Positions 36,191 through 47,534 of a DNA stretch of 64,000 bases are shown here, piece by piece (the stretch's first letter is position 1; each line of letters begins with the position of its first letter). A program made the position numbers and the translations under genes. A model generated the notes under the pieces. The model did no database searches. It was not told the DNA's origin and worked only from the letters and a program-made list of their open reading frames with translations. The stretch is taken from contig CP136068.1 in assembly GCA_032622095.1 (NCBI GenBank), positions 149,991,365-150,055,364 on the forward strand, written 5' to 3'. The DNA is from Siphonodentalium dalli (Eukaryota; Mollusca; Scaphopoda; Gadilida; Siphonodentaliidae).

Positions 36191-37091
36191 CTGTTATCGA
36201 ATTATAACGAGAGTAAAATATTGCAACGATTCTCGGATTACACCCTCACCGCGGGAGCCAGACTCGTTATCAGCGACCAGTCTCATTTTAAATGCTGTCT
36301 TTGGCTGGCTAACAAGATAGACGTATGGATCATGGCATGTTCACGAGGCCGCTATCACTAAAATACTTGTTTGCAACACTCCCTACCCAATTAAACAGTT
36401 TGGGAAGGTAGGTCGTGTGATTTTTGGTCGAACGCGACCTATATGGTTTGATGAATGACGGCGGGCGTGCGTCCGTCTGTCGACTCGACCCGTCCGTCCG
36501 TCCTTGTCGCTCCACGAGCGCGATAACTTTACCAAACGTAATCAGATTTTGACCACATTTAAATCCTGGAATCTATGCACGAACCTCTTGGGTGGGTACA
36601 GCCCAGTCCAGCCCGATTTTGTTCAGGAGTTCTGCCTCTTGGATAGTTAACGGCCTAACGGGTGTCTATTGCGCGACGTATGCCAGATACATGTAACAAA
36701 CCTAATCAGATTTTTACAAAATTTGAATCATGGCTTCTGCTCATGAATTATCTTAGGTGAGTTCGAAAACAAGTCTTGCCTCAGGAGTTTTGTCTCGTGG
36801 ATTGTTTATCTGGTGACTATTTCGCGATCAGTCTAGTTGAAACTAGACCAAGATGCCACTTCAATCAACACTAGGTCTAGAGACTCCAGTACTTAATGGA
36901 TTTCAGATATGAACTGATCATTTCCCTTTAATGTAAGATATCCCATATCACATAAACTCACTATCTTACAAGCCACGTTATATATAATACATGGGTTCAG
37001 TTCCTCGTTGCAACTTGTACCTTTAAGGAATTCGCACCAATTTCGTGATATCGAAGGTTTAATCTATGGCTGAACTGTCCGTGCAACAGTT
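36191..37091. other. No gene seen
   Basis: TTACCAAACGTAATCAGATTT (about 36528) and ACAAACCTAATCAGATTTTT (about 36695) are two diverged copies of one unit. The rest is unassigned. Confidence 0.45.
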
Positions 37092-37489
37092 AAAGACATA
37101 TTATGTACTTATTCTGGTGCGTGAAACTGAAAAGTTAGTATCCAGTCGCTATGCCAACTGTAGGAATGTAGCATATTCTACTAACATTGCCGAAAATCTT
37201 AAGAAAATCGACCGTACCACTCCATAGAAAACATCGTCTGAACTACGCTCACTTGTAAATATTTACTTCTCGATTCGTGACGCATCTATCGGCGATAAAC
37301 TAACGAAAATGATTTCGACATCGAGAGTCACTGCATTTAATTAATATATAAGAATGACGGTGTGTGATGTAAATTTGGATACAATATTTGTAAAGATTAC
37401 TACTTTGAGCAAGATTATTCTCCATTTATATTTGATCACATTAGCGGAGTGTTTCACATCACATTAAATAACATAAAAACAATGCCAGT
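37092..37489 (+). repeat. Dispersed 0.4 kb repeat, copy 2
   Basis: This is a same-orientation copy of 27828-28223. The two copies lie on opposite sides of the putative tubulin exon 1. A short frame (37449-37640) starts in its last bases and is not supported as a gene. Confidence 0.85.
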
Positions 37490-38132
37490 AGGGGGCTTTT
37501 CTTGCGTAGGTAGGGAGTGGATAAACAAACACAATTTTAATTTTGGCCTGCAGGGTCTGACTCACCCATCATTGGCACGGCACAATCATATAAACATTGA
37601 TAGGCTGGTTTATGAGCACGATTCCAATAAAATGTCGTAAATAAAGCTAATTTATCATCCTCTCCATGTCTGGGCGATGTATAGCAAACATTTCCAAGAT
37701 TCTAACGAGATAATTTGAACATAACATGGAACGAGTTGATATATATATACATGATCATGGCGATGCCGATGTTTAATATCAACATACAACCTTAATTTGA
37801 TTCCAATTGGACACACCACTAACAGTACGATACAACAATATGTGACATTCAGGTATAATATCTAAAAGTACCATGCAACAATATGCGATATCATTTCAGG
37901 TATAATATATATACACAAATGACCATTGTGTACAAGAAAGTAGGTATACAGAAGATGGGCGGGATATCCATCTTGGGATTTACTCCCAACTCTAATAAAT
38001 TTAATTCGCAGAAAACACACCTGGGTTCGTGTGAAAATTTTCCATGCAATTCGGTGTGCAGTTGTTTCCTCAGTTCTGGTAAAAACACAGACTGTATTGA
38101 GTATTGAGTCGGTATTGGGGCCATTCATTGGG

Positions 38133-38174
38133 GAGGGGGTATCTATTACCACATGGTGGTAATAGATACCCCCA
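38133..38174. repeat. Short perfect hairpin
   Basis: GGGGGTATCTATTACCAC and its complement are separated by three bases (ATG). It is not linked to a larger element. Confidence 0.75.
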
Positions 38175-38352
38175 ATGCAATTAGCTCTGTGTCGTTATTA
38201 ATAACTTCTACATGGAATACACGGAGTGTGACACCACAGCGCACAAACTATATATGACATATATGTAGAAAATGTTTATAGCATATTATTAGCTCTGTGA
38301 CGAATCTCAGGTCTATATGCATTCCGACAAACACATGAATGGCTGTATCGCT

Positions 38353-38436
38353 TTGCTGATAAGATGTTGTGATTGGTCGACATTGACGTAATGCTTGCTG
38401 ATAAGATGTTGTGATTGGTCGACATTGACGTAATGC
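38353..38436. repeat. 42-bp direct tandem duplication
   Basis: Two exact or nearly exact copies of a unit containing GATAAGATGTTGTGATTGG and CGACATTGACGTAATGC lie end to end. Confidence 0.85.
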
Positions 38437-39974
38437 TTGCTGGTGGTAATTAATGGGGACCCCATCCAAGTCTCCAGACTCAATACAGGATACCTGTTGA
38501 GTCTGTTTCAACCAGAACTGTTGGTTCCTCAATCTGTCCAACTTTTGGAGAAGTCCAACCTATTAACGCCCCCATCTGGTTGACTATTTCCAATCTGATG
38601 GCCAGTTCATTCTAAATTTGATTGAAAGAAATGTTTTTAATCTTGATTTAAATCTATCTACTATATATTTTGAGAACTACGTATGTGTATATATATATTT
38701 GTACTTTATAGAATCGAAAACGGCTTCACCGATCGAGACCAAACTTCCCATCTAAGGGTAAAAACACACGGGAATGGTCGTCGCGCCGTTTTGGAGAAGC
38801 TCCGAGCACCCGTTCTCCACTCTCAGTCACAAAAACGGCACTGTGGGGTTAATCGCGTTGATAGTTAAAGAGCGTTCGTATCCGCAGTGTCGATGATAAA
38901 GAGCGCATGCGTGTAATATGATTCGTACGTCTGGGTCCACACGTGAGCGTGACTGTATCCAAACATGAGCGTGTTGTGTGATTCTTATGTACTTAGGGCT
39001 TCCTAGGAACGGGGGAGATTTTCATCGGGTCAGTTTTCCGCCCGAGGCGATCTTCACCTTGAAACGGGTACCCACAAATGATATATATGTGTGTGTCCTT
39101 TATATATAGACTCGAACCGATTGAGCTCAAACTTGCTACCCACGGGAAGTGTCATGGACGGGTTAAATTGTGACCCCGACCTGACCTTGACCTTGAAAAT
39201 GATCAATTCAAGGTCAAATCGGGTAAAATTGAAAAACAAAAAATTCAATAAAAAAATTCAAAAGGCACAATTAACTCATTGAAAAACAAAAAATTAAATT
39301 AAAAAATTAATTAAAAAAATTAATTTAAAAAGCCAGTAAATTAAAAAGGCACAATTAACTCATTGAAAAACAAAAAATTAAATTAAAAAAATAATTAAAA
39401 AAATTAGTTAAAAAAATTAATTAAAAAAATTGAAAATTGTCATGTTTCTGACGATTGCCGCCAGTGGCGGGCTAACCTGTTAGTCCAGTATATTTTGAAA
39501 TATATAGAATGAAATAAGTCTTCTGTTACTTTATTGTGTCATCCCCGGTGGCGTGCAGTGCATGTAACTATGGTATTCTGATTTACAGCATCGAGATCGT
39601 TGCATTATTCTTTGATTCTAGTACTGCCACAACCATTTTTTTCATAACCTCTTTTATTTAGTGCATTTTGTATATATATTTTTTAATGTATAAACCTCCA
39701 CATTATTGTATTTTCACGGAATTTCAATTTTAAAATGTTTGTCTATAGTCACTAAATAAATTCTATCTATCCATATCTAATTGCATTAGGTTCAGAGTCG
39801 TTATTTCGTGGGAAAATCTGGATTCAGAATCCGAAACCGATAACGGGGTGGGGGTAAATTGAGATTACACGGATTCTAGGTCAGATTTTGAAATCCACGT
39901 GGCCGTCGGTTCTAGGTTTAATGTTCTCCCAGCGTCAAACATCGCTCATGTATTTGACACAAGTACCATTTGTA
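38437..39974. other. No gene seen; low-complexity A/T tract
   Basis: 39225-39440 is an A-rich tract of AATTAAAAAAATT words with AGGCACAATTAACTCATTG repeated at about 39262 and 39349. Two diverged copies of a GATCGAGACCAAACTT / GATTGAGCTCAAACTT motif lie near 38733 and 39119. No coding signal is seen. Confidence 0.5.
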
Positions 39975-40035
39975 TCTTATTACGCCACCTGTGGTGTTTC
40001 TAGCTTCTGTGAGTTTGATATTGTGTGGTGGACAG
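39975..40035 (+). repeat. Short repeat shared with 63908-63965
   Basis: TTATTACGCCACC, TGTGGTGTTTCTAGCTT and TTTGATAT occur in the same order in both places. At 63908 it follows the LINE tail, so this may be a piece of the same element's 3' region or flank. Confidence 0.55.
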
Positions 40036-40039
40036 GGCG

Positions 40040-40505
40040 AATGTATTCTTGGAGATTTTGTGTACCTTACTCAATCGTACCGATAGAATCACGTAGATAC
40101 CGAAATTGTAAAGTTAACGTCACCGGTGTATAATATGTTTATGAAAATATGATAAATCGTATCGATAGAGTCAGGACAGGCTGAAATTGTAAATTTAAAG
40201 TCACCGGTGTAATAATATGTTGTTGAAAATATAAATAATTTGATAGACTGAAAATAATATATAACCCATTGGGAGCCCCTAATGTATTCTTGAACATTTT
40301 GTTTTGTACCATTACTCAATCGTACCGATAGAATCACGTAGATGCCGAAATTGTAAAGTTAACGCCACCGGTGTATAATATGTTTATGAAAATATGATAA
40401 ATCGTATCGATAGAGTCAGGATAGGCTGAAATTGTAAACTTAAAGTCACTTGTTGTTGAAAATATAAATAATTTGATACACTGAAAATAATGTGTAACCC
40501 ATTGC
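40040..40505. repeat. Tandem duplication, about 245 bp period
   Basis: TTACTCAATCGTACCGATAG recurs at 40067 and 40312. Both are followed by GAAATTGTAAAGTTAACG and ATCGTATCGATAGAGTCAGG in the same order. The second copy has lost a few bases near GTCACCGGTG and ends at a C-run. Confidence 0.85.
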
Positions 40506-40829
40506 GAACCCCCCCCCCCCTGGTGTAGTGAAGTGAATTGAGGGTAGTTTCATTGTGAATATTCTCCGCCATCTTTATTTTCTGGAATTATCACCAAGAT
40601 TTCTCCACTCTATTCTCTTAAACTACACCCGAATCGGTCAAATTCTTTTGATAATTCTATCTAAATACATCTTAGCTACTATTCGGATCTGCTGTCCCGG
40701 TCTAAAAAGGGATAGTTTGACCAAAACGACTATTGACCACAACTTTGTTTACAAATTGAGCGCACTCGATGACCGGGTTGACCGGAATGACCCGTCCACG
40801 CTGCAAATTTATTATCGAAAACAAATTCA

Positions 40830-41945
40830 ATTTCTTCCATCTAAAACATAATTACGCGCTGGACTGGTCATTTTAGGAATATATATGTATCCCACGCACA
40901 TACACCAAGTTTCAGCTTAAAATTTTGAAAAATGACAGTTTTATTGACATAAATCGATTTTAATGGCAAATGCCATGTTAAATTTTATCATTGAAAACAA
41001 TTCATTTCTTCCATCTAAAACATAATTACGTGCTGTACTCTGTAACTTTAGGAATATATAACTATCCCACGCACAAACACCAAGTATCAAATGCCATGTT
41101 AAATAAATTTTTGGACCTTGCAAATATTTTCTGAGCTGTTCCATATTGGCACTAGAGTCCATATTTGACCGGTTACACCTGATAATTGTGCGACAGTACA
41201 GTCGCGTTACTTTATACATCAACATTGGTCATTATCACCCGACAATTTATTTTGGTCTATCGTATCAACCCCTATTTTCTCCCGCATAGCCTGACTAAGT
41301 GTCAGGTTTAACTCCATCTACAAACAGTAATGTCCAAAGTAATTGATCACTTAACCACAGCAAAATTATGGGTATTTTTTCATGATTTTAAATCCTGAAA
41401 AATTACCCATAATTATGCTGTGGTTAAGTGGTCAATTACTTTGGGCATTACTGTAACCAATATAAGGATTTGAGGTTTAATGATATCTCAATCCTCATAC
41501 TGTAATGTTCAAAGTAATTGACCACTTAAGCACAGCAGAATAATGGGTAATTTATCAGGATTTTAAATGCTGAAAAAATACCCATAATTCTGCTGTGGTT
41601 AAGTGGTCAATTACTTTGGGCATTACTGTAACCAATATAAGGATGTGAGGTTTAATGAGAACTCCATCCACATAACTAATAAATATGTGTGAAAATTAAA
41701 ACAAAACAAATTCCATGATGTCGTCCAGTATGGACTGCCTAATTCTGCTCCAAAACATGTATATTGAATATATGGATGTTTATTGGGGGAAACCGATTAT
41801 TTCAATGATATTTTCATTAACTGGGATCCAAAACCTGACTTACGGGAGCGTGCTTCGCGCGCGACTGTATCTTAAGCATATGTGCATATTTAATAAGCCA
41901 ACAATTGGAATCCCAACAGAAGATTGGCGTGGGTCCCTTGTGCGA
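40830..41945 (+). repeat. Duplicated block, copy 1 (contains two 175-bp MITE units)
   Basis: It aligns in order with 47535-49690. The block has TCTTCCATCTAAAACATAATTACG modules, then GACCGGTTACACCTGATAATT, then GTCAGGTTTAACTCCATC, then MITE units at 41325-41453 and 41500-41628, then TTCCATGATG and GGACTGCCTAATTCTGCTCC. The open frame 41715-41996 lies at its end. Differences from the second copy mostly change amino acids, so I do not treat that frame as coding. Confidence 0.88.
41325..41628. mobile_element. Two tandem family B2 MITEs (175-bp period)
   Basis: Each is a 129-bp palindrome with CAGTAATGTCCAAAGTAATT at the left and CTTTGGGCATTACTG at the right, inside TA. They are separated by a 46-bp spacer containing ACCAATATAAGGATTTGAGG. 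The relationship to family B is clear from shared ends and CTTAACCACAGCA. Confidence 0.9.
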
Positions 41946-44346
41946 TCTGTCCATCGAAAATTATTTAGACATCTCAAGACACGTAAGACCCAATAACTTA
42001 ATATACAGAATAGATACATCTATTGCCTGAGTGACTAATATTTATATTTGTTACAATGAGGTCAAATAGTTGCGAAGCCAGCACCACAATTCTTTCCCTC
42101 CATAGTAAATCTTAAAACTGGCAACTTCTAAAGAATTATTAATTTACCTTATATTTGGTATGGAGCGTCCTTGGTTTACTGGAGTTCAGATTTGTTAACA
42201 CCACGTCACCAAGTTAATTACTTGCGAAGCAACAGCCATAACTATTTCCCTCCATAGTAATTCTCAAAACAACTTCTTAAGAACAATTGACCAGGTCAGT
42301 CGCGCAATTATTGGAAGAGCCACGGTCAATCATTTAAAAAAAAACAAATGCTACATTTAAATTATTGCTTTATTTAAAGGTACGGTTGGCCTTGGTGGTG
42401 GATATCCTGTGAAAATATTTCCACCCGTCAAAAACCGCCACAAACAGAAAGAACAACAAAATGTAGACAGACTTTGTCCGTATACAAATAAGAAATATCG
42501 CATAAACAGTATGTTATTGTCATATTTTTGACCATTGTTATGTAAACAAAAGCATAAAAAGTTACTTTTCTGGTGATTGTTTATATTATGATGGTAAACA
42601 TAAAGAGCGTTCTTTGTTGGTGAATTCCTGATATGGGACGAATAAAGAGCGTTTATGCCATGTGTGTGTGATTAGCCAGCAGCATTGTGCTGTCTTCTGT
42701 AACACAATCAGACTCTTGCTTAGGTAAAATATAGTAAATCTGTATGATAACATGCTGTTTACGCGATGGTCATGGTATATATGAACGAAACTGTATGCGT
42801 TTTAATGTTTTTCTGTTTACGGTGATTGGAACAAATATGAATATTTTCGACAACTAAGGCCTCACGTGCCTTTAACCAAAAACAAAAAAATGAGAAAATT
42901 AACTTTTACTACTTGCTAAATTTTATCTTTTAATTATTTAATTTAAATTTTAATATTTACAGCATACTAAGTCCAAGTCTTTATAATCTGTTGAGTGACC
43001 CCACAGTCGTTTACTTGCTTTGTTAGTAATAATTTGAAGGATTACTTTTTTAAACGCAATTGTTATCAAAATATTTTATGTATTTTTTATAATTTCTATT
43101 TATATGTAATACTATAATCTTGGTGGCGTTACCATTTCTGACTATGGTTTTCTTGTATTTATAATGTTCATGTGTTTTGTGAAAGTCATGCGTTTCTTCT
43201 ATGTGTATATACATGGCACATATAGCTGCAGCCAATCCGACTTAATCGCAGCTTTTTTCAAGTTAAAGTGTGTTTATTGATGAGGGCAAGCATTTCTAAC
43301 AGATCTAGATCTCCTGAATCAAATTCCGAAGACGTTGTGGAGAACGCACGAAAATTGTCAGTTGTACAGGAACGTGGCGACGGGTTGGTTGGGGTGTCTC
43401 ACACTCGAACTTTGGTACATTTCCAACACTTGAAAATTTCATGCTCGACACAACATTCGTTGGACATTAATTTGACACCATATATATAGGTTGGAATTGT
43501 TCTCATTATTCGATTTTCCAACTAATAATTGTTGGTAATTCTCCAATCTTAGGGTGTGTCAGGTTGGATATTTCCAAGGGGTGCAAATGGAATTCTGCGA
43601 ACCTGATGGACGTGTACGTGTGGGTATATGTAATCAAATAAATTGACTGACATTTCCACCATACAGTCATGCGATTCTAGAATAAGCTTTACATTTGTGT
43701 TTGTGGTATTGGGAGATGCAGCTCATGTACGATAACAAGACCACAACATTTAATAGCTACATGGAAAAAGCTTTATTTTCCAACTATTGCACAGCACGTT
43801 GGTCAAAAGGTGCCTGTGTTTCGGTACTCCAGAGACTACTGTGCAAAACGACTGCATTTAACGAAACAAAACATTTTAGATATGAAATTGCTATAAGACT
43901 AGAGTGTACATGTATACATGCATCTGATAATCCATAGATATAATATAATCCTACCATTTCTTGAATAAGAAGGGACATATAATTACGAACAAAGCAGAAG
44001 ACATATTCATGAAGATTCACGTGAATTCGATCAATGGTGACGTTTTCCGCCAAATTTGAAATCGACATGCTTTCGGGTGGTATTTTATAGATGGAGTTAT
44101 GAAATGAACAATGTGAAAGTGACAATGAAATTGACAAGGATTTTCTTCAATTCGCCATCAACAGAATTGCTCCCCCAGCGTTTTACTATCAATAATAGTC
44201 TTATTTAACTAATTTCAGTAAAATTATCCCCGTTTACACTCGATAGCACAAATTTGTCTCCGCATTTAAAATTCTTTGACATGGATCGTTTATATTCTGC
44301 AATAATTTGTAGCCAAGGGACGGTTTCTTATGTTTTATTGTGCTTT
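41946..44346. other. No gene seen; one weak dispersed repeat
   Basis: It is AT-rich. The word ATAAAGAGCGTT occurs near 42600 and 42640 (also near 14040, 30226 and 38864). 43270-43560 resembles 13314-13570 in reverse orientation. Overlapping short frames near 43700-44137 have no recognisable motif. Confidence 0.45.
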
Positions 44347-44734
44347 TTAACCCTTTACCCAACAGAAGGGCCCTGTGCCAATGCATTCTCTTATATATGC
44401 GAGTCGACCATAGGTCGCCTCGCATATATAAGAGAATGCATTGGCTTAACACATTAAAAATTATAAAATTGTTAAACAATGTAAGAAAAAATGGTAAAAA
44501 GTTTTTTTTTAGGCCAATGCATTCTCTTATATATGCGAGGCGACCTATGGTCGACTCGCATATATAAGAGAATGCATTGGCACAGGGCATAACTGTAACC
44601 ATCACAATGTGGTCAAGGAGCCGGTTCCAATGATATCCATATTTGTATGGTTCTATGGAGACAGACCGAAGATATTTTAGGCTGTTGAAGCTTTATTTGG
44701 CCGGTTTTGGCCGGTTTGTTGGGTAAAGGGTTAA
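44347..44734. mobile_element. TTAA (piggyBac-like) MITE with paired hairpins, family C1, complete
   Basis: The 18-bp perfect terminal repeats are TTAACCCTTTACCCAACA and complement. Two hairpins (about 44376-44443 and 44514-44580) lie in opposite orientation, each with CCCTGTGCC or GGCACAGGG on the outer side. The right arm has a 130-bp unique part with CCGGTTCCAATGATATCC. TTAA next to CCC termini is the piggyBac hallmark. No transposase is encoded. Confidence 0.92.
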
Positions 44735-45273
44735 ACTCCGAGGTTGGGAAATCTCGGTCTGTTTACATTTTGAATGTTCTGATCACGATTATGGAATCAG
44801 AATCGGAATCCAGATTACGACGAAATAACGATTACGGTCTATTCGTTTACTGATTATGGTGTGATCGTTTACCGAACTACGCCGTAATGAGTGTATTCTG
44901 TAATCTGAATCAATATTCTCCCATGAAATAACGACTCTGGCGACCACGATTTCAACAGTAAGAGAGTTTTCCTTCGTGGGCAGATGGACTGCGCATGCTC
45001 ACGACAAGATTGTGAGTAAACAAATGAATACCAAGCATTGTTTGATTTCAGCTGCGAAATCGTGACGTATCCTTGATATCGATTTAGTCATTTGTTGTCG
45101 GTGCCAACCGGCTATTTGGCACCCTGCTGTGTCTGACTTTGTAGAACAGGATTTCGTTCACTCACATATACACTGCAAATAAAATAGTTAACGAACCACA
45201 CAACGCACCACTACTTGGTACATATAATTATGTAGTGCATCAAAGCAAGCTCGGTTTAATCCCTACTCGAACC

Positions 45274-45671
45274 TTAACCCTTTACCCAACAAACCGGCCA
45301 AAACCTTCCAAATAAAGCTTCAACAGCCGAAAATATCTTCGGTCTGTCTCAATAGAACCATACAAATATGGATATCATTGGAACCGGCTCCTTGACCACA
45401 TTGTGATAGTTACAGTTATGCCCTGTGCCAATGCATTCTCTTATATATGCGAGTCGACCATAGGTCGCCTCGCATATATAAGAGAATGCATTGGCCTAAA
45501 GAAATATTTTTTTAACACTTTTTACTATTTTTTCTTACATTCTTTAACAATTTTATAATTTTTAATGAGTTAAGCCAATGCATTCTCTTATATATGCGAT
45601 GCGACCTATGGTCGACTCGCATATATAAGAGAATGCATTGGCACAGGGCCCTCTGTTGGGTAAAGGGTTAA
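45274..45671. mobile_element. Family C1 MITE, complete, opposite orientation
   Basis: It runs from TTAACCCTTTACCCAACAAA to TGTTGGGTAAAGGGTTAA and is 398 bp. The 130-bp unique part is now on the left. The hairpins are at about 45427-45495 and 45576-45642. The sequence is close to the reverse complement of 44347-44734, so the two form an inverted pair with a 539-bp gap. Confidence 0.92.
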
Positions 45672-46074
45672 CCGACATTATAGAGATGGAGTCTCATCCC
45701 GACAACAAACGCTTCGAAAAACAATAGGGCCTACATTTTTACGTAACGCGTTTTGATGACATTTTGTATTTTACCGGACAACATACTCGAAACATATCGT
45801 GCTATTTATTCATGAACGTGATTGTAAAGTTGGACTTACAATATAAAGGCCCATTTAGTTTTCGAGACACCGATTATTTTTTATAGTGCCTTGTTATACG
45901 GTTTTAATAACAATCTATGCCATAAAATATGATTAAAATACTATAATTCATCAACATATGAAACCCCTGCGTCTCAGAAGATGCCCATAGAGATATAGAA
46001 AACAGCTGAAATCATAGAAAGATTTCCCCCGTTATGGCTCCCATAATGCAACATAATTCAAACTAAAAATATAT

Positions 46075-46140
46075 TTTCAATGGAAGAGGAATAACTCTAT
46101 ATCTTAAGATATAGAGGAGTTATTCCCCTTCCATTGAACA
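46075..46140. repeat. Hairpin, 29-bp arms
   Basis: TCAATGGAAGAGGAATAACTC and its complement meet at a CTTAAG centre. The word AATATATTTTC sits beside it. It has no relation to the other families that I can see. Confidence 0.7.
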
Positions 46141-46311
46141 TAATGAAACGGATCACAAGTCGATATTTGAACAAATACAAAATGTTCACAGTTTATTGCA
46201 CTGGATAAGTTGATAATACAATGTTTTGGAGCTTCTTCTCTCAAATTGTATATAATATGGCATGTATTATATAAAATTATCAGGTTCGAAAATTAAAGAC
46301 GGATTATCTCA

Positions 46312-46561
46312 TTAACCCTTTACCCAACAAACCGGCCAAAAACGCCCAAATAAAGCTTCAACAGCCTAAAATATCTTCGGTCTATCTCAATAACACCATA
46401 CAAATATGGATATCATTGGAACCGGTTCATTGAACACATTGTGATGGTTACAGTTATACCCTGTGCCAATGCATTCTCTTATATATGCGAGTCGACCATA
46501 GGTCGCCTCGCATATATAAGAGAATGCATTGGCCTAAAAAAAATATTTTTTTAACACTTTT
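46312..46561. mobile_element. Family C1 MITE, right half missing
   Basis: It starts TTAACCCTTTACCCAACAAA, has the 130-bp unique part and one full hairpin (about 46467-46534), then stops in the T-rich spacer. The following sequence is a new hairpin, CACCCACTGACCAACGCGCG with partial complement (46562-46600). Confidence 0.88.
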
Positions 46562-46600
46562 TCACCCACTGACCAACGCGCGAAGCGCGTTCAGTGGGTG
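46562..46600. repeat. GC-rich hairpin at the truncation point of a C1 element
   Basis: CACCCACTGACCAACGCGC is followed by GCGCGTTCAGTGGGTG, so it can fold with a 3-nt gap. Such a GC hairpin at the edge of a broken element could be the end of a further insertion, possibly Helitron-like, but this is not established. Confidence 0.5.
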
Positions 46601-47534
46601 TACTATAATCGTAGGACTTATGCGTTTCTGCTGAATTGAACTAGTGCCTATGCGTTTCTGCTGGGCTGCACTGACGTTTGATCGCAAAATAAAATTATAA
46701 CCATTATCAAAGAACACGTTTGGATAACACCACCATAAACAGTGACATATTATGATGTTGAGCTCGTATCGTCAATAAAATTAGAGTTATGACTTATAAA
46801 ACTAAGAATTACTGCTAAAGTATTTCTACCAATTAGGTCACTAGATTCGTGTTGAGCTGGAACTTGAGAAATTTTAATTTCAACTAATTGAAATGCCGTT
46901 GAAAACTGAAGGGTTAAGCGATTATCGCAATAGGATATTGGAACACGTGTGCGTAACGTAACTATCACAAGTATAACGTACTCTGATAAGTTATCGCCAA
47001 ATTCGTGCTTCAAACAGTTTAAACATGTCATCTTCGGCTTTTTTATTTTATTTTTATGAAAATGAATAATAAATGGTGTGATAAATATGTATAATATGTA
47101 TATAACGACAAATAGAGTAAAATTAGACATTTCCCCTTGAAACTTAGGATTGGAAAGCCAGGTACAAAAATTGGTGAAATATGAGTACGAACGTCAAAGT
47201 GTTCCCTGTGTATCGTGATAATTGCCAACCATGCGAAGCGAAGCCTCCATTGGCGATTATTTTACGCTGGATTTTTATCATCGAAACAAATCAATTTCTT
47301 CCACCTAAAAGATAATTACGTGCTTAACCCTGCCGTTTTCGGAATATATAGGTATTCCACGAAGAAACACCGGCAATCTCACACGACTTCCCCGTCGAGT
47401 AAATTTTGGGCTGAAGTTTGTTTCAATGTGATATTGCCGAAACACCTAGTCTCAGCTTAAATTTTTGAAAAATAACAGTTTTATCGACATAAATAGATTT
47501 GAATTGGACAATTCCATGTTAAAATTTATCATCG
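46601..47534. other. No gene seen
   Basis: TTATGCGTTTCTGCTG is repeated near 46617 and 46648. A minus-strand frame at 46750-47130 starts with a hydrophobic stretch but has no recognisable family. Confidence 0.45.

Noticed and set aside
41715-41996. Frame of 93 codons with a related frame at 49443-49742
   Set aside because: The two lie in a duplicated non-coding block. Most differences between them change the amino acid and the ends diverge, so there is no sign of selection on a protein.
46750-47130. Minus-strand frame of 126 codons with a hydrophobic start
   Set aside because: No family is recognisable and there is no splice or promoter context. It lies in an AT-rich intronic region where chance frames are expected.
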